This document shows, one piece after another, positions 14,515-23,339 of a DNA stretch of 38,364 bases (the first letter of the stretch is position 1; each line of letters begins with the position of its first letter). Made by a program: the position numbers and the translations under genes. The notes beneath the pieces are model-generated. The model was given only the letters and a program-made list of their open reading frames with translations. It had not been told where the DNA came from and did not search any database. Source of the DNA: Spirochaetales bacterium (GTDB lineage: Bacteria; Spirochaetota; Spirochaetia; SZUA-6; DRHE01); contig JAUWZD010000039.1 of the NCBI GenBank assembly GCA_030615505.1, positions 1 through 38,364 on the forward strand. The letters are read 5' to 3'.

Positions 14515-15279
14515 ATGAGAAGTAAGAAATTGATCACGGTTTTAGCTCTTTCGCTTATTGCTTTAATATGGGTATCAAGCGGAACAGGCTTATGGGCTCA
14601 GGCAAAGAAGGTATATATTAACGGCTTCGACGGGAATTATCCTCCTTTTACTTACATCGATAAGAAGGGTAATCCTGCAGGAGCCGACATTGAAGCGGTA
14701 AAGTGGATTGCTAAAGAGATGGGCTTTGAAGTGAAGTTTAAGGCAGTAGCCTGGGATGCGATAATTCCCACCTTACAAGCAAGAAAAATTGATTTTATTT
14801 CAACTATGACACCAACAGAGGAAAGAAAGAAGGTGGTGGATTTTTCAACTCCGTATTGGGAGACAGGCCTGGCTGTTGTAGTCCGTGAAGATTCCGACCT
14901 TAATATTGTCAGCGCTTTAAACGGAAAGGGTATAGTGGGAGTCGATAGGGGCGCTGCATCAGAGACGTGGATAAACAATAATCTAGTGAAAACAGGTATA
15001 CTTCCAAAAAATAAATTAAAACTCTACGACAATGCGATTCTAGCAATAAAGGATGTTATAAACAGAAGAATAGGCGCAAGTGTGAATGACGAGCTTATGG
15101 TTAAGGAAGCAACAAAGGGGAAACCGCTTAAAATTGTCGGTGTAATCAATACTGGATCTACTAATAATTTTGCTGTCAGAAAGGGAGATAAGAATCTGAA
15201 GCAGCTATTAGATGAGGGAGTTAAAAGGCTGCTGGAATCTCCTGAGTGGGCTAAAATCGTAGCTACATATCTGAAATAA
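14515..15279 (+). CDS. Polar amino acid ABC transporter, periplasmic binding protein
   Basis: A 254-residue extracytoplasmic binding protein of SBP_bac_3 type. The first 30 or so residues (MRSKKLITVLALSLIALIWV, then SSGTGLWAQA) are a signal peptide with a likely cut after AQA; no lipobox Cys is present, so it would be soluble in the periplasm. Landmarks are INGFDGNYPPFTYIDKKGNP, PAGADIEAVKWIA, DFISTMTPTEERKKVVDFST and VGVDRGAASETW. It captures an amino acid, identity unknown, for the two permeases. Start 14515 follows TTGGAGGC; an upstream TTG at 14500 is in frame but less suited. A strong promoter precedes it and a stable hairpin follows it. Confidence 0.93.
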   Translation: MRSKKLITVLALSLIALIWVSSGTGLWAQAKKVYINGFDGNYPPFTYIDKKGNPAGADIEAVKWIAKEMGFEVKFKAVAWDAIIPTLQARKIDFISTMTPTEERKKVVDFSTPYWETGLAVVVREDSDLNIVSALNGKGIVGVDRGAASETWINNNLVKTGILPKNKLKLYDNAILAIKDVINRRIGASVNDELMVKEATKGKPLKIVGVINTGSTNNFAVRKGDKNLKQLLDEGVKRLLESPEWAKIVATYLK

Positions 15280-15289
15280 GAGTTGATGA

Positions 15290-15325
15290 GAGGAACACGA
15301 GGACTTCCTGTCCTTTGTGTTCCTC
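15290..15325 (+). terminator. Intergenic hairpin, attenuator-like, between binding protein and permease
   Basis: GAGGAACAC (15290-15298) pairs with GTGTTCCTC (15317-15325), and inside it AGGAC (15300-15304) pairs with GTCCT (15310-15314) around a TTCCT loop. The stem has 14 pairs with a small internal bulge. No clean T-run follows, so it is more likely a partial terminator or an mRNA-stabilising structure that raises the binding protein relative to the permeases. The permease start is only ten bases further on. Confidence 0.6.
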
Positions 15326-15335
15326 TATTTCTGTT

Positions 15336-15998
15336 ATGGGCTTTGAGGAACTATACTATTTGCTCAAGGGCGCTCTAGTAACCATTGAGCTTGTAGCAGG
15401 GGCTTTGGGTTTGGGATTAGTCATAGGCATTCCTATGGCTGTCGGACAGGTGTATGGCAATAAACCTGTTTCAAAAGCAGTTTCTTTTTATGTCTGGTTC
15501 TTCAGAGGTCTTCCTTTATTAGTACTTTTTTTTCTTTTCTACTTTGGGTTATTTACTCTTATAAACCTTGACTTATCAGCTTTCGCTGCTGCCTCCTTAG
15601 TTATGGGTATGCGGAGCGCTGCTTATCAATCTCAAATTCTTAGAGGAAGTATCCAGTCAATCGGAAGCGGACAGATGTTGGCCGCTCGCTCTATTGGAAT
15701 GAGCAAATCCAGGGCAATATGGCATATTATCTTACCCCAGGCTTTAAGATTATCAATTCCAGGATGGTCAAGTGAATATTCAGGAATCTTAAAGGACTCT
15801 GCAGTAGCTTATGCCCTGGGGGTTATGGAAATATTAACCAGAGCAAATTTTATTTCCAGCAGGACATATAAGCCCATGCCTGCTTTTCTTGCCTGTGCTG
15901 CGATTTTCCTTATACTAACATATATTGGAGTAAAATCTCTTAACCTTCTGGAGAAAAAAGTGAGAATACCAGGTTACGGAGAAAGAAGAGAGATTTAA
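15336..15998 (+). CDS. Polar amino acid ABC transporter permease 1
   Basis: A 220-residue HisMQ-type membrane permease. It starts MGFEELYYLLKGALVTIELV, has about five membrane segments, contains FYVWFFRGLPLLVLFFLFYF, and shows the ATPase-contact EAA-like loop QMLAARSIGMSKSRAIWHII followed by LPQALRLSIPG. It pairs with the following permease as a heterodimer across the cytoplasmic membrane. ATG 15336 is chosen by homology; TTG 15315 is in frame but lies inside the hairpin. A poor ribosome site and the hairpin suggest reduced translation. Confidence 0.9.
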   Translation: MGFEELYYLLKGALVTIELVAGALGLGLVIGIPMAVGQVYGNKPVSKAVSFYVWFFRGLPLLVLFFLFYFGLFTLINLDLSAFAAASLVMGMRSAAYQSQILRGSIQSIGSGQMLAARSIGMSKSRAIWHIILPQALRLSIPGWSSEYSGILKDSAVAYALGVMEILTRANFISSRTYKPMPAFLACAAIFLILTYIGVKSLNLLEKKVRIPGYGERREI

Positions 15999-16016
15999 GA
16001 AAAAACATGGGAAAAA

Positions 16017-16688
16017 ATGAGTGAGATAAATTTTATCTGGTATACTCTCTTACCCTCTCTATTAGAGGGAGCAGTAATTACCCTTCAAGTAATAGTAATA
16101 TCAATCCCTGCCGGACTAATAATAGGCATCTTAATGGCTGTAGGTCGAATATATGGAAATAAATTTATCTCCCTGATGTGCACCGGTTATGTTGCTTTCT
16201 TCCGCGGTACTCCTCTATTAGTACAGCTTTTTATTCTCTACTACGGACTTCCCTCCATAGGTATTTTCTTCTCTCCTTTCATGGCAGCAGTCATAGGATT
16301 CAGCCTTTGCAGCGGTGCTTATCATTCGGAATATTTAAGAGGAGCGATACAATCAATTAAAATCGGACAGATGATGGCAGCCCGGTCTATAGGCATGAAC
16401 AGATTTAGAGCAATTCTACATATCATTCTGCCTCAAGCCTTGAGGAGGGCTATTCCAGGTTGCTCCAATGAGATTATCTATCTAATAAAGTATTCTTCTT
16501 TAGCTTTTATGGTTACCTGTGTAGAATTGACAGGTGCTGCAAAGATCATTGCCGGCCGTTACTTCAAATATATGGAGATCTTTCTTGTTGTGGGAGCAAT
16601 ATATTTAATAGTCGTCTCTATAGCCAACAAATTTCTCAACGGATTAGAGAAAAAACTGAGAATTCCCGGATTAGAGATGGGGAAATAG
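16017..16688 (+). CDS. Polar amino acid ABC transporter permease 2
   Basis: A 223-residue HisMQ-type permease, clearly paralogous to the one 18 bases upstream. It carries the same landmarks: YVAFFRGTPLLVQLFILYYG, and the EAA-like loop QMMAARSIGMNRFRAILHII then LPQALRRAIPG. It completes the four-part importer. The gene ends 40 bases from the end of purF on the opposite strand; this short tail-to-tail gap shows no convincing bidirectional terminator. Confidence 0.92.
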   Translation: MSEINFIWYTLLPSLLEGAVITLQVIVISIPAGLIIGILMAVGRIYGNKFISLMCTGYVAFFRGTPLLVQLFILYYGLPSIGIFFSPFMAAVIGFSLCSGAYHSEYLRGAIQSIKIGQMMAARSIGMNRFRAILHIILPQALRRAIPGCSNEIIYLIKYSSLAFMVTCVELTGAAKIIAGRYFKYMEIFLVVGAIYLIVVSIANKFLNGLEKKLRIPGLEMGK

Positions 16689-16727
16689 CTTAAATGTAGA
16701 TATCGGCCGGATGCGGTCTATAAATAT

Positions 16728-18095
16728 TTACCTGGATGTTATCTTCTTCTTTCCGTTAAAGCAGTAGGTACAGAATCCTCCGGTAAGCAGCCTGTTGGAC
16801 AGCATCCCCTCTTCACTCAAGTATCCTAAGGAATCGGCATGTAAAAATTCCCGGATCTCCTGAACGGAATGAGAGGAGGCAATCAACTGTTTTGTCTCTG
16901 CAGTATCAATGCCTAAATAGCAGCTGTATCTATACGGTGGAGAGCCTACACGTACGTGCACCTCTTTGGCGCCGAAGCTGCGTATGATATTAATGAGATT
17001 TTTCAGTGTGGTTCCCCGAACCAGGGAATCCTCTATTACTGCAACACGCTTTCCCTGTAATACGGAGCGGTTGGGATTGTACTTCTTGCGGACTTTGGCA
17101 TCCCGTATTGCCTGGGTGGGTTCGATAAAGGTCCTGCCAATATAGTGGCTGCGGATTAGTCCGAAATCAAATGGAATCCCGGACTCGCTGCTGAACCCTA
17201 AGGCTGCGTATGTGCTTGAATCGGGAACAGGAATTACCACGTCCGCCTTTATGGGATGTTCCCTGCACAGACGCTGCCCGAACTCCTTACGGATCTCACC
17301 GGCAGTAAACTCACTCCCGTACAGAAAGCTGTCCGGCCGGGCAAAATAGACGTATTCGAATATACAGCACAGTTCTTCCTGGGGAGGGAAAAGCTGCTTT
17401 CTGCGTAAGCCCTTCTTATCCACCACAATCATCTCGCCGGGCTCTACCTCTCCGATTGCCCGGGCTCCGATTATGTCAAAGGCCGCTGTTTCTGAGGCAG
17501 CCACAAAGGCATCGTCCAATCTCCCCAGTACCAAAGGACGCACACCGGAGGGATCCCTTACTGCAATGAGCTCATTCAGGGTGAGCATTACAATTGAATA
17601 TGAGGGTTTAACACCTCTGAAGCATGAAGAGATGATGCCGTCCAGGCTCTTTTCATCGGAGCGGGCGAAATAATGCAGGATAAGCTCCGTATCGCTGTTA
17701 GTTTTAAATATGCAGCCCTGCTCCTGTAATTTTGTTTTCAGGCCGTGGCAGTTGGCAAACTGACCGTTGTGGGCTATTGCCACCTTGCCGTTTTTTGTAT
17801 CCGCGATAAACGGCTGAGCATTCTCTATGGTCGATGAACCCGTGGTTGAATAGCGATTATGGCCGATAGCGGCTCTGCCGTTTAAATCACTCAAAATTTT
17901 GTCGGAAAATACCTCATTAACAATTCCCATACCGTAATGGCTGTAGAATTTCCGGCTCGATGCCGAAACAATGCCGCAGCTCTCCTGCCCACGGTGCTGG
18001 AGATTGTGCAGTCCCAGATACACATACTCCGCGGGTTTTTCAACTCCCCATATCCCGAAAACACCGCAGTTATCATGTAAAGAATCTTTAATCAT
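16728..18095 (-). CDS. purF: Amidophosphoribosyltransferase, iron-sulfur type
   Basis: A 455-residue enzyme for the first committed purine step, PRPP + glutamine to phosphoribosylamine. The N-terminal nucleophile Cys is residue 10 in MIKDSLHDNCGVFGIWG, implying a nine-residue propeptide as in the Bacillus type. The PRPP loop is VAVIEDSLVRGTTLKNL. Four cysteines in CCIFEYVYFARPDS, RYSCYLGIDT and GGFCTYCFNG are in the places that hold the [4Fe-4S] cluster of this class, so oxygen sensitivity is expected. Frame continues upstream to 18134, overlapping purB; ATG 18095 is preferred by homology, though ATG 18113 is possible. It is the last gene of the purine operon. Confidence 0.95.
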   Translation of the reverse strand: MIKDSLHDNCGVFGIWGVEKPAEYVYLGLHNLQHRGQESCGIVSASSRKFYSHYGMGIVNEVFSDKILSDLNGRAAIGHNRYSTTGSSTIENAQPFIADTKNGKVAIAHNGQFANCHGLKTKLQEQGCIFKTNSDTELILHYFARSDEKSLDGIISSCFRGVKPSYSIVMLTLNELIAVRDPSGVRPLVLGRLDDAFVAASETAAFDIIGARAIGEVEPGEMIVVDKKGLRRKQLFPPQEELCCIFEYVYFARPDSFLYGSEFTAGEIRKEFGQRLCREHPIKADVVIPVPDSSTYAALGFSSESGIPFDFGLIRSHYIGRTFIEPTQAIRDAKVRKKYNPNRSVLQGKRVAVIEDSLVRGTTLKNLINIIRSFGAKEVHVRVGSPPYRYSCYLGIDTAETKQLIASSHSVQEIREFLHADSLGYLSEEGMLSNRLLTGGFCTYCFNGKKKITSR

Positions 18096-18117
18096 CGATC
18101 CGCACCATTTCATGCGC

Positions 18118-19578
18118 CTACACACGAATCTCACTGTTTTCCTCTATCTTGCGTTCCCCGTCCCTGGAGAAGCGCTTGTTCCTTATAATTAGAGGATAAA
18201 CAGTATCACGCAGATACTCCTCCACCTGCTGTTTTGCCCTGCCTGAGAAATCTGAAAGATCCGCAATCTCCTTAAGCTCATCCAAATCAAAGGGAATACG
18301 GGTATCGACAGCCAGCTTTTCAAGCAGCCTGTTCTCAAGCCCAAGCTCTTTAATTTCCTGCGCTGCAGACAGGGCATGCTCCCGCACAGCCTCGTGCAGA
18401 AGCTGCCTGTCTCCGCCCTTCTTTACTCCTTCCATGATAACAGTTTCTGTAGCTAAAAAATGAAGCTCCTTAAGCAGCAATTTTGAAATGATTTCCGGAT
18501 AAACCCTGATCCCCTTTAACACATTGGCATAAATAATTAAAACAGCATCCACACCCAAAAATGCCTGGGGAATATAGAGCCGCCTTCCTGCTGAATCATC
18601 CAGGCTCCGTTCAAACCACTGAGTGGCGGCCGTATGGTCCGCTGCCTGTACCTGGCTCATGACATACCGGGCTAAAGAGCACAGACGCTCGCAGCGCATG
18701 GGATTTTTTTTATAGGCCATGGCGGAGCTTCCCACCTGCTTTTCCTCAAATGGCTCATCTACCATCTTCAGATGCTGCATCAGCCTGAAATCGGTTGCGA
18801 ATTTATGAGCGCTCAGAGAGATGTTTTTAAGAAGATCCATGATCCGGGAGTCAGCGAGCCTGGGATAGGTCTGGCCGCAAACCGGAAAACTCATGCTAAA
18901 ACCTAATTTCCTGCAAATGAAGTCTTCCAGGCTCTTGACCTTTTCATGATCGCCGTCAAACAGCTTTAAAAAACTGTCCTGGGTTCCGGTAGCACCCTTG
19001 ATTCCCCGTATAGGGTATTCGGAGAGGATATATTGAAGATCCCCATAATTTATGATCAATTCCTGGAGCCAGAGGCATGCCCTTTTGCCCAGGGTGGTGG
19101 GCTGAGCGGGCTGGAAATGTGTATACCCGAGGCACTTCAGGGACTTATACTGTTCAGCAAAGAGTGCCAAAGTTTCTATGACATGCAGAAGGCGTCTCTT
19201 AATGAGCCCCAATGCCTCATGCATCTGCATCAGCTCAGTATTATCCGTTACAAAGCAGCTTGTAGCGCCTAGATGAATGATACCCCTGGCCTCCGGACAC
19301 TGCTCGCCGTAGGCATGCACTGCCGCCATGACATCGTGTCTAAGCTCTTTCTCCTTCTCTTCCATGACTTCATAGTTAATTCTTTCTCTGCCGGCTTTCA
19401 TTTCTGCAATCTGCTTATCGCTGATGGCTAATCCCAGCTCCTTTTCTCCTTCCGCCAATGCTATCCAGCACTGCCTCCATTTTCTATACCTGGCATCATC
19501 AGAGAAAATGGAACTCATTTCCGGGCTTGAGTAGCGGCTGATCAGGGGATTTGTATATTCACTTCTACTCTGATTCAT
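18118..19578 (-). CDS. purB: Adenylosuccinate lyase, type common in eukaryotes
   Basis: A 486-residue fumarase-superfamily lyase that cleaves SAICAR to AICAR and adenylosuccinate to AMP. The signature is SSAMAYKKNPMRCERLCSLA; other landmarks are HDVMAAVHAYGEQCP, IIHLGATSCFVTDNTELM, TTLGKRACLWLQELI, QTYPRLADS and WFERSLDDSAGRR. The start (NPLISRYSSPEMSSIFSDDA then RYRKWRQCWIALAEGE) and overall length are closer to animal ADSL than to the shorter Bacillus or Escherichia forms. ATG 19578 lies after GGGAG; GTG 19581 is an alternative. It is one or a few bases downstream of purC. Confidence 0.95.
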   Translation of the reverse strand: MNQSRSEYTNPLISRYSSPEMSSIFSDDARYRKWRQCWIALAEGEKELGLAISDKQIAEMKAGRERINYEVMEEKEKELRHDVMAAVHAYGEQCPEARGIIHLGATSCFVTDNTELMQMHEALGLIKRRLLHVIETLALFAEQYKSLKCLGYTHFQPAQPTTLGKRACLWLQELIINYGDLQYILSEYPIRGIKGATGTQDSFLKLFDGDHEKVKSLEDFICRKLGFSMSFPVCGQTYPRLADSRIMDLLKNISLSAHKFATDFRLMQHLKMVDEPFEEKQVGSSAMAYKKNPMRCERLCSLARYVMSQVQAADHTAATQWFERSLDDSAGRRLYIPQAFLGVDAVLIIYANVLKGIRVYPEIISKLLLKELHFLATETVIMEGVKKGGDRQLLHEAVREHALSAAQEIKELGLENRLLEKLAVDTRIPFDLDELKEIADLSDFSGRAKQQVEEYLRDTVYPLIIRNKRFSRDGERKIEENSEIRV

Positions 19579-19582
19579 CACT

Positions 19583-20689
19583 CTACTCCCTGTACCGTTT
19601 TAGCTTTTCAAGCACCTCTTCAAGCTCGGGAACGTCAAATATTTTTCTCTGAGTATAGCGGTTGCACCCTGCCATATACATCCGGGATACTAAGGCGGAC
19701 ATCTCTTTCGGAAGTTTTACAGGCTTAACCTCACAGCGTTCCTGCCAGCCCGGACCTGTTTTTTTCGTTTCTTCACAGGCTGTAACAAATTCCGGCTGGT
19801 TCTTTTTATACCACTGCCTTAAGACCTCTTTGCTGATCTGCTCTCCCTGCCGGGAAAAACGGTTTTCATCGAATGTGCCAAGCACATCACAGATTACCAA
19901 ACGGTTATTGAAAATAAGCTCTATCTTACCATCGTAATGGGCAAAACCTGCTGTTTCGGCCAGCTCTGTTACTATGTCATTTACCCTCAAGCCCAGCTTT
20001 ATAAGGCTTCGGAAATCCCTCTCCCGCAAGCCGGATATAATATAGGCTTCATCCTCACTTAAGCTCCTGTCTCCTGGCTCAAGTTTGGTGGTAAAACTCA
20101 TAACCGGTTTGGGAAGCATATCCCCCGGCTCAGGTTCTTTCTTAAGTCCTAAGGATCTTAAGATTTTATTAAGCTGCTTCTGTCGCTCTTTAGGGTTAGC
20201 TATGGCTTTGGCCTCTTCTATCTTTTTAAATACAGAGCTTCCCAGAGGCAGACCGTTTCGAAAGATAATCTCAAGCCCTATAAGATAGTTATTAATCTTC
20301 CCCCGGTTAGCTCTAAAAAATGAGTAATCATAGCGGATTTCATGTTTCTTATTTGCCCCTAAAAACTCCCGCACCACAGGATGATATACCCTGGCCAGAC
20401 TCACCTGCATGGTCTGCAATCCACCCTTTTTCTCCTTTAGATCAGAACAAAGTATGAGCTTCCCACTGTTATCGATTAGACCTTCATAGTGGGTAGCGAT
20501 CCCCCGCTTTTCCAGCTCCTCAAAATTAAAGGCCGCCATAACTGCTAAGGATCTTCCCTTACCGGAGATATGGTCGGGCATCTCTCCCCAGTCAAATACT
20601 GAGTAGCGGTCTGAAAATACAAAATTCCCCAAACCCTTCCTGTTCTCTAAAGCCGGGTCGATGACAATGAGATCTTTTACACTCCCCAT
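19583..20689 (-). CDS. purC: SAICAR synthetase, long archaeal-like form
   Basis: A 368-residue phosphoribosylaminoimidazole-succinocarboxamide synthase, which joins CAIR and aspartate with ATP. It starts MGSVKDLIVIDPALENRKGL, then FVFSDRYSVFDWGEMPDHIS and GKGRSLAVMAAFNFEEL, the ATP-grasp-like front; catalytic residues follow in GLRVNDIVTELAETAGF, HYDGKIELIF and DVLGTFDENRF. Bacterial PurC is commonly 235-300 residues, so this is a longer type with extra C-terminal sequence. Start 20689 follows AGGAGTATCTAAT; the frame itself goes on to 20737 inside purE. It is one base after the purE stop. Confidence 0.92.
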   Translation of the reverse strand: MGSVKDLIVIDPALENRKGLGNFVFSDRYSVFDWGEMPDHISGKGRSLAVMAAFNFEELEKRGIATHYEGLIDNSGKLILCSDLKEKKGGLQTMQVSLARVYHPVVREFLGANKKHEIRYDYSFFRANRGKINNYLIGLEIIFRNGLPLGSSVFKKIEEAKAIANPKERQKQLNKILRSLGLKKEPEPGDMLPKPVMSFTTKLEPGDRSLSEDEAYIISGLRERDFRSLIKLGLRVNDIVTELAETAGFAHYDGKIELIFNNRLVICDVLGTFDENRFSRQGEQISKEVLRQWYKKNQPEFVTACEETKKTGPGWQERCEVKPVKLPKEMSALVSRMYMAGCNRYTQRKIFDVPELEEVLEKLKRYRE

Positions 20690-20690
20690 A

Positions 20691-21203
20691 TTAGATACTC
20701 CTGTACTTCTTCTTAAAAGCTCTGTCCTTCTCTTCAAGTCGGCTGATCCTGCCCCTTAAAGATTCTATCAGCCTGTTTTTATAACCTGAATTGAAGGGAG
20801 CATAGATCTGGGCGATAAACTTACCTACATTCTCAGGATTGTTGATTGTGGCATTGGCGCTTCCGGGAGGATTATTCAGACAGCTTAAGTTTGGAGCGTC
20901 CGGGGGACAGCTTATGACCGGATTCAGAGTATGGAAAGAGAGAATGCCCGATAAGGCGTCGGTTCCCCCGGCCACCGCGATATAGGCGATCGCCCCTTCA
21001 AGGGCCTCATAACCCCTGATCAGTCTGATCAGCTTCTCCGGATCTTTATGAGCCGAACAGATTCTAACCTCATGTGGTATGCCGTATTCCTTTAGTGATT
21101 GAATGATTCTTTCGATATGCTGCCGGTCACTGTCCGAGCCTGCAAATATAACAGCACATCCCTGCTTTTCACGGGCTATCTCCTCAAACTCCCTTTCTTT
21201 CAT
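20691..21203 (-). CDS. purE: AIR carboxylase, class II-like PurE
   Basis: A 170-residue PurE. The substrate loop is FAGSDSDRQHIERI, followed by ICSAHKDPEKLIRL and AGGTDALSGILSFHT, then VISCPPDAPNLS. SAHK rather than SAHR, and a DALSG rather than AAHLPG motif, are features of class II enzymes (as in animal PAICS) that carboxylate AIR directly with CO2. This agrees with the absence of purK in the operon. Start ATG 21203 follows AGAAGGG; the gene is 11 bases behind purD. The C-terminal 30 residues are charged and probably helical. Confidence 0.92.
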   Translation of the reverse strand: MKEREFEEIAREKQGCAVIFAGSDSDRQHIERIIQSLKEYGIPHEVRICSAHKDPEKLIRLIRGYEALEGAIAYIAVAGGTDALSGILSFHTLNPVISCPPDAPNLSCLNNPPGSANATINNPENVGKFIAQIYAPFNSGYKNRLIESLRGRISRLEEKDRAFKKKYRSI

Positions 21204-21214
21204 ATACTGCCCTT

Positions 21215-22501
21215 CTATTGAGTGCGGCCCATGGCCCGGTGCCCGATATCTCTGCGGAAATACCTGTTTGCAAACTGCACCTTTTCCACCCCCAGGTAAG
21301 CTTTTTTTACAGCCTCTTCTATGGTCGCATCCATTGCAGTCACACCCAATACCCTACCGCCTGAGCTTATAATCTCTCCCCGTTCATTAATTGTTGTGCC
21401 CGCATGAAAGGCATAAAGACCATCAATGGATTCTAATTTGTTCAGGCCCTTAATAACTTTTCCATTTTCGTACTTTCCGGGATAGCCCTCCGAGACCATG
21501 ATGACACAGCAGGCAGATCCCGGATGACATGCAATTTCAATATCCCTAAGATCTCCCTCTGAAGCTGCATAGAGAAGCTCAAACAGATCGCTCCTAAGCA
21601 GAGGAAGCACTGCCTGGGTTTCGGGATCGCCGAAGCGGCAGTTATACTCTACAACCCTGGGTTCCCCTTTAGAAATCATCAATCCTACATAGAGGCATCC
21701 CTGATATGGGAAGCCTTCTTCAGACATACCCCTTAAAGTGGGCTGAACAATATCTTCATCCACTCTTTTCAAGATATTTTCAGTAACCACCGGAGCAGGA
21801 GCATAGGCTCCCATTCCCCCGGTATTGGGGCCTCTATCCCCATCGTATATCTGTTTGTGGTCCTGAGAGGAGGCCAGGTAAAGTGCTTTCCGGCCGTCGC
21901 ACAAAATAAGGATCGATGCTTCCTCTCCCTCCATATACTCCTCTATCACCACCTTATCACCGGCAGAACCGAACTGCTTACGGCTCATCATGCTTTCTAC
22001 AGCTTCCAAAGCCTGCTGAATGCTTTCACAGACTAAAGATCCCTTGCCTCCGGCAAGCCCGGATGCCTTAACTACAATTCTACCCTCCTGATGGGAAAGC
22101 AAATATTCTTTAGCCTCATCATGCTCAAAAAATACTGAAAAATCAGGATGAGGTATACCGTGTTTTTTCATAAAAGACCGGGCAAAAGCCTTATCTCCCT
22201 CCAGGCGGGCTGCTTCTTCAGTGGGCCCGAAGATCAGCAGGCCCCGCCGCTTGAAAGTATTTACAATACCGGCACAGAGAAACGCCTCAGGGCCAACAAC
22301 GGTCAGGTCAATCCTGTTCTGTTCTGCATAATCGGCTAAGGCCTCAAAATTATCTTTGCCTGTCACATCCATGGCCAGGTTGTTCGGTGTTCCGGCATTG
22401 CCCGGCCATGTAACAACCCTCTCCACCTGAGAACTGCGGGCTAAAAAGACAGCCAGGGCATGTTCCCTGCCTCCGCTTCCGACTAAAAGAACTTCAGCCA
22501 C
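21215..22501 (-). CDS. purD: Phosphoribosylamine-glycine ligase
   Basis: A 428-residue ATP-grasp ligase making GAR from phosphoribosylamine, glycine and ATP. Landmarks: MAEVLLVGSGGREHALAVFL at the start, the ATP loop VVKASGLAGGKGS, EEYMEGEEASILILCDG, DHKQIYDGDRGPNTGGMGAY and VEYNCRFGDPETQAVLPLL. Length is typical. It begins with GTG in the sequence TAGTG, so the stop of the PurN-like gene and its start share one base, giving tight coupling. Confidence 0.96.
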   Translation of the reverse strand: MAEVLLVGSGGREHALAVFLARSSQVERVVTWPGNAGTPNNLAMDVTGKDNFEALADYAEQNRIDLTVVGPEAFLCAGIVNTFKRRGLLIFGPTEEAARLEGDKAFARSFMKKHGIPHPDFSVFFEHDEAKEYLLSHQEGRIVVKASGLAGGKGSLVCESIQQALEAVESMMSRKQFGSAGDKVVIEEYMEGEEASILILCDGRKALYLASSQDHKQIYDGDRGPNTGGMGAYAPAPVVTENILKRVDEDIVQPTLRGMSEEGFPYQGCLYVGLMISKGEPRVVEYNCRFGDPETQAVLPLLRSDLFELLYAASEGDLRDIEIACHPGSACCVIMVSEGYPGKYENGKVIKGLNKLESIDGLYAFHAGTTINERGEIISSGGRVLGVTAMDATIEEAVKKAYLGVEKVQFANRYFRRDIGHRAMGRTQ

Positions 22502-23337
22502 TATCTACCTCCATCTTTCAGATCAGCCAAGAATAGATCCTTAACCGGCTCTCCGTCTAGCTCTACAGCTCCCTCATCCAGTGCCAGCCTCCCCTCAAGC
22601 ATATACCCTGAAACATAATGCAGTGTAAGTGGAAACTCCACCCAATCGCCTTCTTCTTTAAGCTTCTCCTGAATGCCCCGGGAATAGGTATATATAAATA
22701 CGCCTGAATATTTTTTTCCGGAATCGATGTTTATATCTCTTATTATGTCTCTTAAGCTCACTCCCGGGGGAAGGATATTATCCTTATTAACCGACTCAGG
22801 CAGATTAACCGGTACTGGCTTAGATACCCTGGCAATGGGTCCCCCATCTAAGTCCTCCGTAACCAGATGAGTGGAGGAATATACGAATCTTTCCCCGTTA
22901 AGAATTGCCCTGGCTGTGGGAATCCAGCCCAGACCGATATATATACGCCTACCATCTTCATCCACTACCCGCAGATCACCGGGATGAACATTAACGATTA
23001 TATAGCTCCTGCATAGAAATGGACTTATAATCCAGTCGTAGCCCGCAGTGGCGATAAGCCTTATATCATATGATTTCAATATTCTGTCCGTTTCCCTGTC
23101 AAAGGCCAGGCGCCTTTCCCTGTGTTTAAGCCCCTGGCCCGGATCATGTACCCCGCAGAAGGAGAATATGTCGTTGAGCCTGGCCTGGATTCCATACGCA
23201 TGAGAGATCTTCCTGTAGTTTGAACTGGGGTTGTCTGAAAGAATAACCCGGATATCAATATGGGGAGAGTCGTACTCGATCAGTTTCCGGGCATTAGATC
23301 CTGTGCCGCTCATCAATATGGCTGTGGGTATTTTCAT
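22501..23337 (-). CDS. PurN-like formyltransferase, elongated and divergent
   Basis: A 278-residue formyltransferase-fold protein in the position of GAR transformylase. SGTGSNARKL at the start matches the phosphate loop of PurN, ILSDNPSS the first strand end, and the catalytic triad is probably Asn and His of NVHPGDL with Asp in THLVTEDLDGGPIARV. Bacterial PurN is about 190-215 residues; here an insert around FSFCGVHDPGQGLKHRER and a long C-terminal part (from SLRDIIRDINIDSGKK) make it distinctive. It is set between purQ and purD with gaps of two bases and an overlap. GAR formylation from 10-formyl-tetrahydrofolate is strongly suggested by context; the unusual length leaves some doubt. Confidence 0.85.
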   Translation of the reverse strand: MKIPTAILMSGTGSNARKLIEYDSPHIDIRVILSDNPSSNYRKISHAYGIQARLNDIFSFCGVHDPGQGLKHRERRLAFDRETDRILKSYDIRLIATAGYDWIISPFLCRSYIIVNVHPGDLRVVDEDGRRIYIGLGWIPTARAILNGERFVYSSTHLVTEDLDGGPIARVSKPVPVNLPESVNKDNILPPGVSLRDIIRDINIDSGKKYSGVFIYTYSRGIQEKLKEEGDWVEFPLTLHYVSGYMLEGRLALDEGAVELDGEPVKDLFLADLKDGGR

Positions 23338-23339
23338 GC

